A DNA stretch of 36,115 nt, from NCBI GenBank assembly GCA_009929615.1, contig SAAB01000034.1, positions 1 through 36,115 of the forward strand, read 5' to 3'. Below are positions 9,159 through 17,460 of the stretch, in pieces. The DNA is from Clostridia bacterium. GTDB lineage: Bacteria; Bacillota; Clostridia; Lachnospirales; Lachnospiraceae. Positions within the stretch are counted from its first letter, which is position 1. Each line of letters starts with the position of its first letter. The position numbers were made by a program, and so were the translations under genes. The notes beneath the pieces are model-generated. The model searched no databases and was not told the DNA's origin. It saw only the letters and a program-made list of their open reading frames with translations.

Positions 9159-12100
9159 TTAAAACTCGACATTGATAACCGTATTATCTTCCAGCGAACC
9201 TATTAGTTTCTTCTCAAGTTCTGCAACATATTTCCTAACATCTTCCTCTGTTTCAATCTGCCAAGAGGTTGCATTATTCACTGTCTTAATACTGATTGTC
9301 TTACGTTTTTTGATTGGTTTCACTGGAGCAGGTGTCGGTACATCCTCTCCTGCATTATCTTCTGCTTTCGTAGGCTCTGGCTGTGGAGTAAGCTCTGCCT
9401 CTTTTTTCTCTATTTCATTTAGGCAGCGAACTTTTAATGCGTCTGCTTCCACCTTGATATTTTGAAGCGTGGCTACATTATTGCAGGTTTCCGCTTTTTC
9501 GTTTATTTCACTAAACAGTTTAACGAATCGGTCTTTGAGTACATCGTGACACAACTTGCCTTCCAGTTCGTCAAAGACACGCTGTCTCGCTTCTGAGATA
9601 GCTGCACTTACTGGCTTTTGCATTTCGGTAAGAAGTGTTCCGTAAAGGCTGATAAACTCATCTAATAATTCTGGCAGTTTGAAAATCTCTCCATACGGAG
9701 TTTCTTTCTTCATAATGCCATTAGCATCAGCAACTACTTCTTCGATTTTATTATCTACAACGAAAGTCTTACTGTCATCGTAGATATTCATCAATTTAAT
9801 GGCTCTGTCGAAGATGCTCTTTTGCTCGCCTACAAAGAATTTCTTCACTGGCTCATAGTCCTCGGCGAAGTCTAAGAAATCATCTTTTTTCTTGTCAATG
9901 CCATCGAAGAACTCACTGGAATATTTCATCTGTAAGATTTCTGACATCAGTTTCTTTCCATATACCAATAAATGTTTGCCCGGATATTTCGGCTGATTAG
10001 AATAATAGATGTCTAATTTATCTAAGTCTACTTTCAATTTATCTGCATAACCAAGAAAGCTCTTCATCACTGCATCATCATCTTCGCTGGATGGCGTGAT
10101 TCCAAACAATTCTTTCATTACCTCTTTTACTGATTTTTTCTGTTTTTCATTGGCTCTGACTTTCGTTTCCATCATCAGTTTTTCATTAAACTCTTTGCGT
10201 GTCAGATAACGAATGATTTCTTCTTCTGTTTTCGATATAAGTGTGACTGCTTCATTATTGACAAATAATGCAACATCGCCATCCTTGAATAATCTTGCAA
10301 TCAGCCACTGCACATCAGCCTCAACGAATCCATATGGAGCTTTTAGATAACGCTCTAGGATTGTTTTCATTGAAGTCTTTGTATGTCTTGAAGTATTCAT
10401 ATTGATGTAATCTCTAACTTCTCTTAAAGCCAGTTCATTCTGTGTGGACGAAACTCCACCCAACGAAAGCTGTCCTCCATTAGACTTGAACATTGCACGA
10501 ATATCACTCTCGCTCATAGCTGCATCAATATAAGATAACTTGTGATAAACTGTGGATACTAATTTACCTAAAGCGTCATTGATACGACTAGTAATGTCTT
10601 TTGCATTCGTCTGTACTCTATCTCCACCCACATAGATTGTGGCATTTTTAAGACTTTCAGATAAGAACAATTTCGCAGCCGCATTTCTCTCTCTGATTTC
10701 CACCTTCTTGGCTTCTTTAATGGCTTCAAACTTCGTAATTGCATTGGTTGCATCGTAACGGATAAATTTCTCAATCTGCAACACGGAACGGATTTCATCT
10801 AAGAAACTTCTATCATCCGGAAGCACCACCAATACATTATTTCCCTGCCCGGAAATCAACCTCATAGTCGCATCATCAGCAAGTTCGTCACTGTTTGGTG
10901 TGAGAATCTTTAATGTAATGTCATTACTCTGGTTTGCCTTGTATGGCTTATCATCCACTATTTGATTAAATGCAAATGCATATCTGCCATTAAATGCTGG
11001 GTAACGATATTTCTTTTCATCATATAAACCATCAAAGATAAGCTCGGATACTTTGTTGATGACTTCACTGGAATCTACATTCTGTGATTCAATCGCTCTA
11101 TTTATCTCCTGCTCTTCATTAGTTAGGAATACATAAATATCTCCATTCTTCTGAACAAGCGTCTGTCTAACTAGGTTCTTTAAAGCCTCTTCAACCTTTT
11201 GTGCAAGCGCCATTCTGTCGTCATTGATATTGGATACCATAAGACTTGTGATATTCTCTATATTCGCCTTGATTTCCTTCACATACTTAATCATAAACAA
11301 AGCCTTTAATACATTCACGTCAAAGCACTCTTTCTCGTGGTCGGGATTCAGATAATCATTTTCTAAAGCACGAGAAATCACCCCCTGATGTGAATGGTCT
11401 AAGAACTGCTCAAGAGCATCATAAAACATATTAAAAGGTACAATCGCACCTGCTTCTGCATCCATTACATTAACCGCAGATTCCTTGAACAGAGCAAGCA
11501 TGGAACGCTCACCTTCAGCTAAATGCTTTCCAGACGCTCCGTGTGTACGGATAGATGTAAGGACACTTGCGAGCAGATTAAACTGGTATGGAATAAACGG
11601 ATATACTTCTGCAAAGTTATCCCTTCCTGAATACAGTTTCTTTTCAATTCCATCGTTGAAAAGAATAAGGTTTTTAATCACTGTTGCTTTATCATCATAG
11701 AGTAGGCTGAGTGTTTGTTTTCCCGTATCATTTTTCTCTAAGATTCTCTTTTTGATTACTTCGTCAACATTTGCAGATGATAACGAAAGTCTTGTATCAA
11801 AGCGACCTTGAATTTTAGAAAAATCATTTCCTTTTGTTTTTGTAATAGAATCAATGTCCTGCTGACTGGTTACAATAATCCAAGCCTTTCCCTGACAAGC
11901 TGTTCCTAAATCTTCTGTGACAGTCTGAAGGTTCAGCATCAGTTTGGAATCATCCCCTATGTACTGACCGATTTCATCAATCAAGAATACGATGTGATGA
12001 TTGTTCTCTTTTTTATCAAGGTACTTCTTTACCAGTGCTGCAAAATCTTCAACCTTATATTTATATTCTCCTGTTGCTTTTTCACACCAGTTGCGCCCTG

Positions 12101-12767
12101 CCTCTTCGCTCATAAAATCAATGTCTGAAAGTGCTTCGATGACATCATCTTGGATAAAGTCAAAGTCATTACGTGCTTCTATCCAGTCTGTTCCAAAACT
12201 ATCTTCAAATTTCTCTTTGAATAAATCATACTTTCCTTCGTAAGACAGCTTTCTTTCCAAATCAGCAAGGAATGGATTGGAACCGCTGAATCCCTGCATT
12301 TCATTAAATACATTCTGCAATACTGAAACAATCGCTACCTTTGACTGTTTTCCATTTACTTCACTCTTAGAGTCAATATTAAATAGAACCACATCCGTAG
12401 GCACAGTGGAAGCCACTTTCATATCAGCAAGTACCATTGAGTTTGCAATCTTATTATCTTCTTCAAAATACTGAAAAGCCGTTTTCCCATCTACTTCTTT
12501 ATTCGCAAGCAGGTAAGATAAGATTTTCAAGAAATGCGATTTACCACTTCCAAAGAAACCAGAAATCCACACTCCCATCTTATCGGTATTTCCATTGATT
12601 CCTCTTCTATAACTTGTAAAGAAATCAGCAAAATGTTTCTGTAATTCTCTGGTCACTACATATTCTTCTAATTCCTGCTTGATATTGGCACTGTCGTCTT
12701 GGCCAACTTTGATTACGCCCTTTATATCTCTATCAATCGGTTTTACAAAAATATTTTTAATTTCCAT
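9159..12767 (-). CDS. brxC: BREX P-loop ATPase BrxC
   Basis: BrxC is a large AAA+-like ATPase of the BREX core, related to PglY, that is essential for defence and thought to power the complex on DNA. The 1202-aa protein has a clear Walker A motif GFFGSGKS at about residues 70-77 and a Walker B motif FLIDEIGQY near 258-266. These are followed by SQQDIDSI, resembling the sensor region. The C-terminal third is rich in charged helices. Residues about 1115-1160 form a Pro/Glu/Lys-rich hinge before a short C-terminal helical tail. Start ATG with AGGAGA upstream. brxB ends 11 nt before it. Length and motif positions agree with DUF499-like BrxC proteins. No truncation seen. Confidence 0.94.
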   Translation of the reverse strand: MEIKNIFVKPIDRDIKGVIKVGQDDSANIKQELEEYVVTRELQKHFADFFTSYRRGINGNTDKMGVWISGFFGSGKSHFLKILSYLLANKEVDGKTAFQYFEEDNKIANSMVLADMKVASTVPTDVVLFNIDSKSEVNGKQSKVAIVSVLQNVFNEMQGFSGSNPFLADLERKLSYEGKYDLFKEKFEDSFGTDWIEARNDFDFIQDDVIEALSDIDFMSEEAGRNWCEKATGEYKYKVEDFAALVKKYLDKKENNHHIVFLIDEIGQYIGDDSKLMLNLQTVTEDLGTACQGKAWIIVTSQQDIDSITKTKGNDFSKIQGRFDTRLSLSSANVDEVIKKRILEKNDTGKQTLSLLYDDKATVIKNLILFNDGIEKKLYSGRDNFAEVYPFIPYQFNLLASVLTSIRTHGASGKHLAEGERSMLALFKESAVNVMDAEAGAIVPFNMFYDALEQFLDHSHQGVISRALENDYLNPDHEKECFDVNVLKALFMIKYVKEIKANIENITSLMVSNINDDRMALAQKVEEALKNLVRQTLVQKNGDIYVFLTNEEQEINRAIESQNVDSSEVINKVSELIFDGLYDEKKYRYPAFNGRYAFAFNQIVDDKPYKANQSNDITLKILTPNSDELADDATMRLISGQGNNVLVVLPDDRSFLDEIRSVLQIEKFIRYDATNAITKFEAIKEAKKVEIRERNAAAKLFLSESLKNATIYVGGDRVQTNAKDITSRINDALGKLVSTVYHKLSYIDAAMSESDIRAMFKSNGGQLSLGGVSSTQNELALREVRDYINMNTSRHTKTSMKTILERYLKAPYGFVEADVQWLIARLFKDGDVALFVNNEAVTLISKTEEEIIRYLTRKEFNEKLMMETKVRANEKQKKSVKEVMKELFGITPSSEDDDAVMKSFLGYADKLKVDLDKLDIYYSNQPKYPGKHLLVYGKKLMSEILQMKYSSEFFDGIDKKKDDFLDFAEDYEPVKKFFVGEQKSIFDRAIKLMNIYDDSKTFVVDNKIEEVVADANGIMKKETPYGEIFKLPELLDEFISLYGTLLTEMQKPVSAAISEARQRVFDELEGKLCHDVLKDRFVKLFSEINEKAETCNNVATLQNIKVEADALKVRCLNEIEKKEAELTPQPEPTKAEDNAGEDVPTPAPVKPIKKRKTISIKTVNNATSWQIETEEDVRKYVAELEKKLIGSLEDNTVINVEF

Positions 12768-12778
12768 CTCATCTTCTC

Positions 12779-13354
12779 CTAATCAACTAATTTGAATGCA
12801 CGATAGTAATTGTCGTCCTTTATTTCTCCAAATAACACAAGTTCCTGTCCGTCATAATTGCCGGGATAGAATAATACTACTGGCACATTATCTATCACTT
12901 GGTGCAGATTATTAAGCACTGTGTGTGAACGAAGAATTGGGTAGCTTTTTCCAATGCCAGTTATAAATACAATCGCCTTTTCTGGGGTGTGTTCTCTGAT
13001 ATGATTGATTATCAGTCCATCAGATGATGTGATTTTCAACATATTCCCAACAGATTTTGTGATTCGCTCGAAACCTTTTGTCTTCTCAAACTGATAACAC
13101 TTTTCCAAGTACCCTTTCTCTTTCAGAATATTGATTGTAATATCATAAAGGTCAAAGACTACGACCTTATACTCGTCGTCTGAGTTTTCGTTCTTCTTTT
13201 TGATATATTCGATTCTCTCTCTCACAAAGAGTTCTTGTTCAGCAGGATAATCGAAGATGTAGTATCCAACTTCATTTCCAAGCCCTTTGTTTTCTCTGAA
13301 GGTTGGCGACTTTATCTTTTCTTCCGCCTTATCCAGTCTTTCATCCAAATTCAT
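12779..13354 (-). CDS. brxB: BREX protein BrxB (DUF1788)
   Basis: BrxB is a small conserved core protein of type 1 BREX of unknown biochemical role, reported as needed for function. The 191-aa length fits DUF1788. The C-terminal block VVLFYPGNYDGQELVLFGEI followed by NYYRAFKLV is the hallmark of the family. A preceding segment, AIVFITGIGKSYPILRSH, resembles a nucleotide-binding-like strand-loop but is part of the family pattern. Its ATG directly abuts the TAA stop of brxA (no gap), so translation is coupled. The ribosome binding site (GGGGG) lies inside the end of brxA. Confidence 0.93.
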   Translation of the reverse strand: MNLDERLDKAEEKIKSPTFRENKGLGNEVGYYIFDYPAEQELFVRERIEYIKKKNENSDDEYKVVVFDLYDITINILKEKGYLEKCYQFEKTKGFERITKSVGNMLKITSSDGLIINHIREHTPEKAIVFITGIGKSYPILRSHTVLNNLHQVIDNVPVVLFYPGNYDGQELVLFGEIKDDNYYRAFKLVD

Positions 13355-13957
13355 TTATCGTACCCCCGTTAATGCTTTTACAATATCCTGCTGACCATTT
13401 GCTTCAAGGTATCGCTCCAAAGCAATATCAAGGATAGGTAAGGTAATCATTTTTTCTTTGTTTTTTTCCGCTAACAGATTGGCATCCACCATATAATTTT
13501 TATAAATATTACGAAGTTTCTTTTTCGTGCCATCTGTCCAAGCTGCAATATCATCGTTTTGGACTTCTTTTCCATTGAAGAATATATTGATGTCTGCATC
13601 CTCTATCTTTTCAAATCCTAAAATTGCTTTCTCTCGGTACACTTCATACAGAAATTCAAAAAACAATCTATCCGTCTTTAATATACAGACAAGGTTCATA
13701 ATCTTCTGGGTGGACAAGTCTGACTCATTAAAGAGTTTTATCAAAGGCTCATCTAATTGTCTGACCCTATTCCAAATGTAGCCATAAATTCTTCTGGCTC
13801 TGTATTCTTTCGCAGCACCAAAAAGATTTTCTTCCAGACACAAGGTTTTGATTTCTTCTTCTGTCTTCCCTTTTTCGAGGAGTATGAGAATTTTCTTAAA
13901 TTCTACAAACCAGAAGGATTGTGAAACCAGTCCTGCACTGTATTTGTCATTTATCAT
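13355..13957 (-). CDS. brxA: BREX protein BrxA (DUF1819)
   Basis: BrxA is the first core gene of type 1 BREX. It encodes a small, mostly helical protein reported as DNA-binding in studied systems. This 200-aa protein starts with SAGLVSQSFWFVEFKKILIL and continues with the RARRIYGYIWNRVRQLD segment; both match the DUF1819 pattern. The remainder, including YKNYMVDANLLAE, is also typical. AGGAGG lies 9 nt before the ATG. The regulator gene upstream ends 13 nt earlier, so both should be on one message. Confidence 0.93.
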   Translation of the reverse strand: MINDKYSAGLVSQSFWFVEFKKILILLEKGKTEEEIKTLCLEENLFGAAKEYRARRIYGYIWNRVRQLDEPLIKLFNESDLSTQKIMNLVCILKTDRLFFEFLYEVYREKAILGFEKIEDADINIFFNGKEVQNDDIAAWTDGTKKKLRNIYKNYMVDANLLAEKNKEKMITLPILDIALERYLEANGQQDIVKALTGVR

Positions 13958-13970
13958 CGAATGCTGCCTC

Positions 13971-14177
13971 CTAATCGTCTAATATCACTTCACATATATC
14001 TCCAATATCACATTGAAAGACCTTACATACTTTCATCAATAAATCCAGTGATACCGGCTCATTTTTGTTAATTTTCTTTAACGCATATGGACTTAATGCT
14101 CCAGCTCTAATCAAGTCCACACCTTTCATTTGATTATCTATCATCAGCTTTTGTAGCTTGTTATAACTTAACCGCAT
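13971..14177 (-). CDS. small XRE/Cro-type transcriptional regulator heading the BREX operon
   Basis: A 68-aa single-domain helix-turn-helix protein of the Cro/C1 (XRE) class. Residues 5-60 are almost the entire HTH fold. GVDLIRAGALSPYALKKINK covers helices 2 and 3, and NEPVSLDLLMKVCKVF is the C-terminal helix pair characteristic of small YozG-like regulators. There is no ligand or dimerisation domain. It lies immediately downstream of a near-consensus promoter, with AAGGAG 8 nt before its ATG, and 13 nt before brxA. By position it probably controls its own operon, much as similar small HTH proteins head restriction-modification operons. The sign of regulation cannot be read. It differs from the WYL-domain BrxR regulators known from other BREX loci. 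Confidence 0.9.
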   Translation of the reverse strand: MRLSYNKLQKLMIDNQMKGVDLIRAGALSPYALKKINKNEPVSLDLLMKVCKVFQCDIGDICEVILDD

Positions 14178-14235
14178 TTTTCCACTCCTTTACTGTTTCA
14201 TCATCGTTCATTTTGATTGCAATAACACAATTTAC

Positions 14236-14264
14236 ATTATACTCTAAGGGCGCATAATTTTCAA
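14236..14264 (-). promoter_or_regulatory. sigma-A-type promoter of the XRE-BREX operon
   Basis: On the minus strand a TTGAAA -35 box (14259-14264) is followed by exactly 17 bp and a perfect TATAAT -10 box (14236-14241). Transcription should start near 14228-14230, leaving a leader of about 50 nt before the regulator ATG at 14177. The leader contains the 8-bp palindrome ATTGCAAT, a possible operator. This is the only near-consensus promoter I found by eye upstream of the defence genes. Confidence 0.75.
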
Positions 14265-14299
14265 TGTTTCCAGATAAAATAACACCTTGTCAGCATTTA

Positions 14300-14388
14300 G
14301 TTGTAGTTTTTTCACAACACCTATCTCTATGTAGTAGGTGACTACTCTAAAAGTAGCCACCGAATTTTCCACTCACTGACTGGAAAAT
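14300..14388 (-). terminator. cluster of stem-loops between conjugation operon and BREX operon
   Basis: Directly after the hydrolase stop codon, 14364-14388 forms an 8-bp perfect stem (ATTTTCCA / TGGAAAAT) with a 9-nt loop. Next, 14337-14361 forms a 10-bp stem (GGTGGCTACT / AGTAGTCACC on the minus strand, one G-U pair) with a 5-nt loop. A third, weaker stem (CACCTA / TAGGTG, 14318-14340) shares four bases with the second, so the two exclude each other. A fourth (14300-14318) is a 5-bp stem. No good U-tract follows the two strong stems, so a role as intrinsic terminator is plausible but not proven. The rest of the 14178-14389 gap holds only the promoter and leader of the BREX operon. Confidence 0.5.
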
Positions 14389-14389
14389 C

Positions 14390-16147
14390 TTAATATGCTG
14401 GTATCCCGTACCCATAAATCAACTTATTTCCGACTGCATATTGTCTCTGTCTGCACGCATCTCCAGAGTTTCCTTCTACTGTATAAACAATTCCATTCTC
14501 ACATTTTTCCACAAGTCCTGTGTGGTCTATGATTCCATCGCCACCCCAGTCAAAGAAGATAATAGCTCCCGTAGATGGAGTTGCATTTCTATCCTGCCAT
14601 TGATTGTTCTTTTTAAACCAATTCGCTCCATCGCTGCATAGTGCATATTTTGGAATAATCCCCTGCTCGATATAGCCACTCTGGTCTGCACACCAAGAGA
14701 CAAAGCAGGCACACCATTCCACTCGTGAATCAAACCCATACCACGACCAATAAGGCTGTCCTCCATCATTGCCGAGCTGCGAGAGTGCAACTTCAATAAT
14801 CGCCTGATTGCTTCCACTGGAAAAGGCTCGTCCGTATGGATAATATCTTAGAACGTGGGATACATACTGGGTATCTCCATAGCTTTTCCAACCTAATCTT
14901 TGCGCTTGATTTGTGGAAAACTCTACTGCATTCGCATAGGAGTAGCCACCATACTTCGACCTTGCCCACGAGATATATCCATTTCCGAAGTTGTATCCTT
15001 GCAATGCCAGCTTGATATTCTCCATATCTACGGGATTTTTTACTTCCGCAGAATTAAGAGCTGCTTTCAATTTTTGAACGCCACACTGAATCGAATAATC
15101 CGGGTCTTGAATACCATTCGGTGTATGTGGATATCTGGTATTAAAACTGCCCTCTGCCGCTTGCATTGGGTCATTCCCTCGCCCACCACTTTCCTGCATC
15201 ATTACAGCTTTAATAAGCTCCACATATTCTGGAATCCCATACTGCTTTGCATACTTTGTAATTGTGGGTGTATAGGCTTCTACTTCTTGGCTTACTGGTA
15301 TATACCCTGAGTTCTCTGTGCCACCGCCAAAGAGAGATACTGCTGCACCAAGTAACACACAGATTACTATAACAACAACTGCTATCCATCCCCCTGCAAT
15401 AATAGCAGCAATCAGAGCTTTAGTACTCGCAATGATTGCCTTTACTGTCTGAATGGTCGCTTTGACTGCAACTTTTATTCCTTTTGCCGTCGCCTGAGCT
15501 GCTTTCTTTGTCGCCTGCGCTGCCTTTTGTGCCACTTTTGCACTGGTCTTGGCTGTATTTTTTGCGACTTTTGCGGTATGCTCCGTAGTCTTAATCGCAG
15601 TCTTTGATGTTTTTTCTGCGGTCTTTAAGTATCGTCTTGAAGTTTTGGCTGGAGCTTTCAGACCTCGCTTGATGGTTTTATTTCCCGCCGAAGTAACAGA
15701 CTGCTTGACACTCTTATCCACTTCTTTCGCTGTCCGAATCGCTTGATTTGTCGCCCGATTTGCTGCTTTATTCGTTGCTTTCCCCATTTGTTTCTTCAGG
15801 GATTCTTCTGCTCGCTTCGTTTTGAAGTTTTCCACACCCTGCTTTGCCTGCGATACTTTTTCCTTTGTAAATTCGGCTGATTTTTTTACATTTTCGATTG
15901 TGGTCTTGGTGCTTTCACGTCCAACCTTATCAAATGTTCTGATTCCTTGTCGAGTAGTAGTAGAAATGCCAGACGAGGCTTTGTTAGAAGCATACTCTCC
16001 GCCCGAAGTTTCTTCTGTATGCACTATCTTTTCAGCCTTATCTTTCGTAGCTACATATGCGTGTTTTACTCTGTCGGTTGCAATCGCTGCTCTGTCCAAT
16101 GTTTTGATTGTGCCTTTTATGACATCTTTTGTTTTAATATTTGCCAT
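14390..16147 (-). CDS. membrane-anchored conjugation peptidoglycan hydrolase (lysozyme-like + CHAP)
   Basis: This 585-aa protein opens the cell wall for the conjugation channel. Residues 1-240 are a Lys/Ala/Thr-rich helical region (repeated AQKAAQATKKAAQATAK-type units), predicted to be cytoplasmic. One membrane segment lies at about 246-271. Outside it is a T4-lysozyme-like transglycosylase domain with the catalytic Glu in MMQESGGRGNDPMQAAEG (Glu near 318). The C-terminal domain carries Cys in EWCACFVSWC (near 477) and His in DHTGLV (near 539), the CHAP/NlpC-type dyad. This domain pair is the CwlT/CD1108-type partner of Tn1549-like ICEs. GGAGG precedes the ATG. It is the last gene of the transfer operon before the hairpin cluster. 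Confidence 0.88.
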   Translation of the reverse strand: MANIKTKDVIKGTIKTLDRAAIATDRVKHAYVATKDKAEKIVHTEETSGGEYASNKASSGISTTTRQGIRTFDKVGRESTKTTIENVKKSAEFTKEKVSQAKQGVENFKTKRAEESLKKQMGKATNKAANRATNQAIRTAKEVDKSVKQSVTSAGNKTIKRGLKAPAKTSRRYLKTAEKTSKTAIKTTEHTAKVAKNTAKTSAKVAQKAAQATKKAAQATAKGIKVAVKATIQTVKAIIASTKALIAAIIAGGWIAVVVIVICVLLGAAVSLFGGGTENSGYIPVSQEVEAYTPTITKYAKQYGIPEYVELIKAVMMQESGGRGNDPMQAAEGSFNTRYPHTPNGIQDPDYSIQCGVQKLKAALNSAEVKNPVDMENIKLALQGYNFGNGYISWARSKYGGYSYANAVEFSTNQAQRLGWKSYGDTQYVSHVLRYYPYGRAFSSGSNQAIIEVALSQLGNDGGQPYWSWYGFDSRVEWCACFVSWCADQSGYIEQGIIPKYALCSDGANWFKKNNQWQDRNATPSTGAIIFFDWGGDGIIDHTGLVEKCENGIVYTVEGNSGDACRQRQYAVGNKLIYGYGIPAY

Positions 16148-16159
16148 AGAGCCTCCTTT

Positions 16160-16654
16160 CTAGCTCTGCCTGATTACTCTTTTGAATTTCACAGAACTTT
16201 TCTCGATAAATTGATTGATAAGTCTGCTCTCGCCTTTTGTTTCCGCATAAGCAGTTATAGTAATGGTCTTGTCACTCCAGTTTCGTGTGTAGCTATCTGT
16301 TGCTACATTTGTGATGTGATGTTCTGCTAGAAAATCTCTTAGATTTTTCATTTCTTCGATGTCATCAGACATAATCACGTTCACGTAAGTTCTGTCCTTT
16401 GAAAGTTTCTCATTTACAAAACAGGCAAGAGAACAGCCAACACCTCCTGCAACTGCAACAACGAGCATTGCAATGGAATTATCTGCTGATACCACCTTTT
16501 TTGTTATCCAAAAATAAATGAAGTCGGAGACAATAACTGCAAATCCTGCAATTACCCACCGACTTCTTTGAATCATTATTGTTTTCGTAGTGCCTAGTGC
16601 ATTATCTACAACTTTTGCTATAAACAATGCTACTAAGTAAATAATGCTACTCAT
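16160..16654 (-). CDS. DUF2179/DUF5698-like (UPF0316-type) membrane protein
   Basis: A 164-aa protein with three N-terminal hydrophobic segments (about residues 3-15, 32-50 and 59-80) and a soluble C-terminal domain of about 80 residues. The layout and the C-terminal part (VNVIMSDDIEEMKNLRDFL, then alternating strands) match the UPF0316/DUF2179 family, whose function is unknown. It lies between the sortase (14-nt gap) and the wall hydrolase (12-nt gap), each with a good ribosome binding site, so it belongs to the transfer operon. A role in signalling or in positioning the wall-active proteins is only inference. Confidence 0.75.
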   Translation of the reverse strand: MSSIIYLVALFIAKVVDNALGTTKTIMIQRSRWVIAGFAVIVSDFIYFWITKKVVSADNSIAMLVVAVAGGVGCSLACFVNEKLSKDRTYVNVIMSDDIEEMKNLRDFLAEHHITNVATDSYTRNWSDKTITITAYAETKGESRLINQFIEKSSVKFKRVIRQS

Positions 16655-16668
16655 ACACTTCTTCTCCT

Positions 16669-17433
16669 CTATTCTGTTTTCAATTTTGCTACTACAACGA
16701 ATCTTCCATTGTTACGTGAATACTCGCAAGTGGACAAAGTAATCAGCTTGTCCCCATACGCAGCACTTATACCCGTATCATAGATGGATAATTCTTTGCA
16801 TTGTTCGATATAGTCTGTGTATTCCTTTTCATTTTCAGCATCTACAAATTGATGATACTTAAAGCCTTCGTTAGAATATGCAACTGTTCTAAAAGCCGCT
16901 ACTACTTCGTACTCTCTGTGCTGGGTAAGGCTGTCAAAGGTGATTGTTTTATGATTTTCATAAAAACCCTTATCACCATACTTCATAAGGCCTGCAAACA
17001 TAGAGCCATCATTCATATGATGACCATAGATAATCAGATTGTCGCTTGGCTTCTCTGTATCACAGTTTTCCTGCACATAAGGGCAGCCATACACGGAATA
17101 GGTTTTATCAAATTTATGCTTGAGATAAAAATTAGGCTCCTCTTTGGACTGCACAACTGGGTAGTTGATTTGAGTATCTTCTACCTTTATCCACCCAACC
17201 ATATCATTGTTTTGAAGATATAATTCCTGATAATCCAAGAGGAATGACTCGTCCTCATCATAGACAAGTGGCTCTTCATCTTCTTCTGGTTCTGTTTCCA
17301 CCACTTCGATAAGGTCATTGTATAATTCCTGCTGTTTTGTCGAATCCAAGTAATTCTTTACAATAAAGCCTATGCTCACAAGAAGCACGAGGCTTAATAT
17401 AACCATAATGGTAATATATTTCTTTTTATTCAT
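16669..17433 (-). CDS. class B sortase
   Basis: A membrane-anchored cysteine transpeptidase that links secreted proteins to the cell wall or to each other. It has an N-terminal signal-anchor helix (YITIMVILSLVLLVSIGFIV, about residues 6-25), an acidic linker (EPEEDEEPLVYDEDES), and the sortase domain. The catalytic triad is visible: His in IIYGHHM (near 136), Cys in TLSTCEYS (near 234) and Arg in NGRFVVVAK (near 244). The VGWIKVEDTQINYPVVQ and NFYLKH segments are typical of SrtB. At 254 aa its length is normal. Tn1549-like ICEs usually carry such a sortase next to virB4. No protein in this window ends in an evident sorting signal, so the substrate lies elsewhere. Confidence 0.92.
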   Translation of the reverse strand: MNKKKYITIMVILSLVLLVSIGFIVKNYLDSTKQQELYNDLIEVVETEPEEDEEPLVYDEDESFLLDYQELYLQNNDMVGWIKVEDTQINYPVVQSKEEPNFYLKHKFDKTYSVYGCPYVQENCDTEKPSDNLIIYGHHMNDGSMFAGLMKYGDKGFYENHKTITFDSLTQHREYEVVAAFRTVAYSNEGFKYHQFVDAENEKEYTDYIEQCKELSIYDTGISAAYGDKLITLSTCEYSRNNGRFVVVAKLKTE

Positions 17434-17460
17434 ATCCTAGTCCCTTCCAAAAGGTGAGAG

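Noticed and set aside
62-14177. Type 2 (Pgl) BREX or DISARM
   Set aside because: No pglW kinase, brxD, or DISARM helicase/DUF1998/phospholipase genes are present; brxA, brxB and brxL with this order indicate type 1.
14900-15310. Plus-strand 136-aa open frame
   Set aside because: It lies opposite the well-supported wall hydrolase gene, has no family resemblance and no sensible start signal; likewise for the other plus-strand frames in the window.
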